Below are positions 61,201-64,000 of a DNA stretch of 64,000 nucleotides, piece after piece. The notes under the pieces were generated by a model. That model was not told the origin of the DNA. It was given only the letters and a program-made list of their open reading frames with translations, and searched no databases. The position numbers and the translations under genes are program-made. The stretch is from Sinotaia quadrata (lineage: Eukaryota > Mollusca > Gastropoda > Architaenioglossa > Viviparidae): positions 65,438,379-65,502,378 of the forward strand of contig CM054182.1 of NCBI GenBank assembly GCA_028829895.1, written 5' to 3'. Within the stretch, counting starts at the first letter, position 1. The number at the start of each line of letters is the position of its first letter.

Positions 61201-63943
61201 TAGTGACATGATGTGTGGAGCAATCAAAATTACTAATCTGAATTGCTGATTAAGATGCTCTTGACTGTGAGGAGCATTAGATACAGAATAGTAATCTTCC
61301 TCAAACTGGCTACTACCTCAAAGCATACTCAAATGCACACACATAGCTTTCAAACAAGGTTTAAATAAAAAATACAAAATTGGACTATTTCACTAACACA
61401 AGCAACTTATTAAAGTTTCAAGAACAAGAAATATCTTTATTAAACTACAAATAACAAATTAACAAAACTACAAATATTGGTAACAAAAATAATGATAAAA
61501 TATTAATAAAATGATATTAACTAATTAATGAAATGATGACAAGAATTTTAATTATTAAAGAATGTAGGTAAGACCACTCAAATTTTGAAGTCTGGCCAAA
61601 TAAGCTGATATTTGCAGGTTATGTTATCTACCTCAAAGTAAGTTTGCATACAAAATTTTGGAGCTCATGTAATCAAAGTTTGGCATAAATTACAGAAAAA
61701 CACAGATTTCACGAAGACCCCTTTTGAAATGACCACACAACAAAAACTATGAAACATACACAGCTCATCTTTGCTATTTCAACTCTCTTTTGCTGATTTT
61801 TTTTTTTAAGGATCACAGATGCATAGAAAATGAAATGCAATCCTTTCAAAATAGCATTTTGTTTAAATTTTCAAATGGCAAGTGGTCAAAAACTGAATAA
61901 AACGTCTCTTTTGGAATCTTGTAAAATAAAAACTACTTTATGATCATCATCCAAATTTGGTATACTTGCTCTTTAGAGTATAGACATTTACATGGTGATG
62001 TTTTAGACAATCTTTTTGTATAGATTTAGAAATATAACATCTCAAAAATGTAGTTTCATGCAATACATCCGCACACTTGTTGAAAAGGAAAAAAGGTAAA
62101 ATGAAACATTTATTATAATGCAGTGTTTCTAATTTCTGTAACTGACAGAAAGATCATTCTAACTAAATAAAGTAATAAATTATATTTTCACAATATATGC
62201 ATGTACTTTAACAATTTAAAAAAACAGTTCAAAACTAGCAAAACTGATGCTCTTTAATTTAATAAAATACTATTAGTGTTAGTTGTTACTATTTACAGTT
62301 TACTTTTTTTGTAGTTCAACAATTGTAATTATTAGTATCTTTATTTTTAATAGGTGTCTATTTGTTTCATAATATAAGACATTAACATTCTAAAAATATC
62401 TTGAAAATTGAAAGCCAAAGTCTTTCATAATTTTACTTATTATATGCCTACTATATAAGTGTATATTATATATCTGTAGTGTGAGCAGCATTTTACTCCT
62501 CATCATTGTCCTGATCTCAATTTTTACCATACATCGATTCACTCACTGACTAATACACTTATTATTATTTATAATATATATCTTAACCCTGATCAGTCAT
62601 TCAAAGACAAATTCTAATTATCATTTACTAGATTGTTTCTTAAGGTCTGAGTTATAATAAAATAATGAAAAGTACTGGTCAGCTATAGACAAACACAGAC
62701 AAAAATCCTTCAGTATTAAGAGTTGTCGTTCTTTATTTGGGATTGGTGCTTTATAAAATTAATTTAAAATATCGCCGATTAGTTAATATATTTTTTTTAA
62801 AAATTAATCTCTTCATGAATCATCGTTTAATCATTTCCACTCTGTATTTCGTGTATAGGATTGTTTTTAATATAAGCAGTTTGTCATAACAAATCATCAC
62901 CCTCTTGCGACCATATTTTAAATGGCTGATATTTAGCTAACCTCGTTAGTGCTCAAAATAAAACTTTCTAACAAATCGTAACCTAAAAATAATGAATGAT
63001 CATTTTACTGTAGCAATATTTCGATGAAATTTAATAGTTTTGTTAAAACTTAACGCAAACTGTTGTCTAGTCGATCCATTTTAAAAAACGTCTTGTCCAA
63101 GATGACGATCTCTCTTTGGCATGGGCAGGAACAAACTATTAGGGTTACCCCGTTCATTGCCAATCAACTTTCCGAGATAGAGGCTTCCGGTTTATATTAT
63201 ATACCATTTTAAAGGGTAAAAAATGATCTTTTCAAAAATATAAAGGAAACTGACAGATGATAATGGGTTCTTATGAAGTTATAATGCATCAAACATAACA
63301 CATAATTTGGACTATCATTTTCTACAGTAAAAAGTTAACTTTTAAAATTTAAATGAACCGATGCTTATGTGAAAGGTCATTATCTTAGCTTTCCGTTGAT
63401 ATAAGATTTATTTTTATTGGTTGAATCCTGGTAAAGGTGATAGTGCATTATGTGAGCATACCCAAAAATTATGTTGGAGGTCAGCCATTTTCAAAATTGC
63501 CACGGGCACTTCAGTACGCTTTACTGGATGTCAGTTTATCAATCAAAACGTAACAAATACATCATTCAAATGTAAAAACGAAACTTATATTTAACGTTGG
63601 AAGATTCCTTTATTTATTAAAACAATTTTCACCCATTTCTTTCTTCTAATTACCGAGATAGACAGTTTTGAAAAAGAATGAAATCAGTCATAATTTGACG
63701 TTGTCTCCACTCTCCATATAGCGAGTGGGCTTACCTACAGAATGTAAACATTAAACGAGAAGAAAACAATTGCAAACTTACTGTTAAAGTATACTGATTG
63801 CAACCTTCAAGGACTGACCAGATAAATCCATCAGAACGTGGTTTTCCAGTCCATGTAAACACTTCTTGCATATTACGATACCGCCCCAGATTGTATGGAT
63901 AGACAAAAGGACCCTCTTCTTTAGTGCGTTCTCTCTCCTTAGC
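55222..63943 (-). CDS. ZDHHC6: Palmitoyltransferase ZDHHC6, 3' part (last four exons)
   Basis: ZDHHC6 is an ER-membrane S-acyltransferase that modifies ER proteins such as calnexin, and is itself controlled by palmitoylation of its SH3-like domain by ZDHHC16. Visible exons: 63943-63782, 58955-58768, 56296-56250, 55313-55222. All junctions are in phase, giving 162 residues, which equals the human protein from about residue 252 to its end. Landmarks: VYPYNLGRYRNMQEVFTWTG, LEGCNQYTLTLEQIRQK, the SH3-like core VEEYSGCLFPCTKGAKVTF with IPCTDEPRIILKPGDKVLV, HWMYGTKIL, and RVRGWFPRKCAEE. The C-terminus ends NDKKVV, a KKxx ER-retrieval signal like the human KKNR. The membrane segments and DHHC cysteine-rich domain are upstream, beyond 64000. 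The 7- to 9-residue differences typical of an orthologue are seen in the loops. The introns are long and repeat-bearing. Confidence 0.95.
57850..58310. repeat. Degenerate minisatellite, ZDHHC6 intron
   Basis: Many imperfect copies of ACACAAGTACAGCCACACTG TCC alternate with ACACTAAGTACAACCAAACT GTCC, roughly 20-26 bp each. Low-complexity open frames occur on both strands; none is coding. Confidence 0.9.
58969..63781. other. ZDHHC6 intron, no exon recognised
   Basis: AT-rich intron. It includes a G-rich run at 60100-60127 and a GC-richer island at about 60930-61330, where a minus-strand frame of about 42 codons (KVATREDLIECTELSQYEIE) is open but unassigned. The rest is AT-rich and featureless. 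Confidence 0.5.
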
Positions 63944-64000
63944 CTAAACATTGAGAAAAATAAAAATGTTGATATACAGCAGACCAACAGACCCAACTGC

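Noticed and set aside
1..64000. tRNA, rRNA, operon-type promoters, prophage or bacterial features
   Set aside because: No cloverleaf or rRNA-like block was seen, and spliced animal genes throughout make bacterial features inapplicable.

Overview
The window is nuclear DNA from an invertebrate animal. It is AT-rich, has spliced genes with GT-AG introns and small exons, and is crowded with minisatellites and decayed DNA transposons. A mollusc or other lophotrochozoan is plausible from the style of the genome, but nothing here proves the phylum.

Three conserved genes can be rebuilt exon by exon, and every junction that can be checked keeps reading frame. (1) 9366-18525, plus strand: a complete seven-exon MBOAT7 (lysophosphatidylinositol acyltransferase) of 469 residues with both catalytic residues. 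A decayed copy of its exon 6 lies just downstream of exon 6. (2) 44327-30021, minus strand: the huntingtin-associated HAP40 (F8A) gene, split into at least eleven exons here although the mammalian gene is intronless. One short exon near the 3' end was not found. (3) 63943-55222, minus strand: the last four exons of ZDHHC6, an ER palmitoyltransferase, covering its SH3-like region and a KKxx retrieval tail. The DHHC catalytic part lies beyond the right edge. MBOAT7 and F8A are convergent; F8A and ZDHHC6 run in the same direction.

Left of MBOAT7 (1-9365) is mostly repeats, plus one convincing but unidentified signal-peptide exon (1627-1435, minus). Between MBOAT7 and F8A (18526-30020) there are minisatellites and no recognisable gene. 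The F8A introns hold a dead piggyBac transposase (31367-32331), a hAT-like terminus (38834) and several minisatellites. Between F8A and ZDHHC6 (44328-55221) lie a broken transposon-type coding region (about 44995-46303) and a short TIR element with TA ends (48293-48961).

The three conserved genes are housekeeping membrane, lipid and trafficking functions with no evident shared pathway. No new defence or biosynthetic system is visible. The most interesting signals are the duplicated MBOAT7 exon, the possible intronic polyadenylation of MBOAT7, the intron-rich F8A gene, the altered palmitoylation cysteines of ZDHHC6, and the density of minisatellites inside introns.
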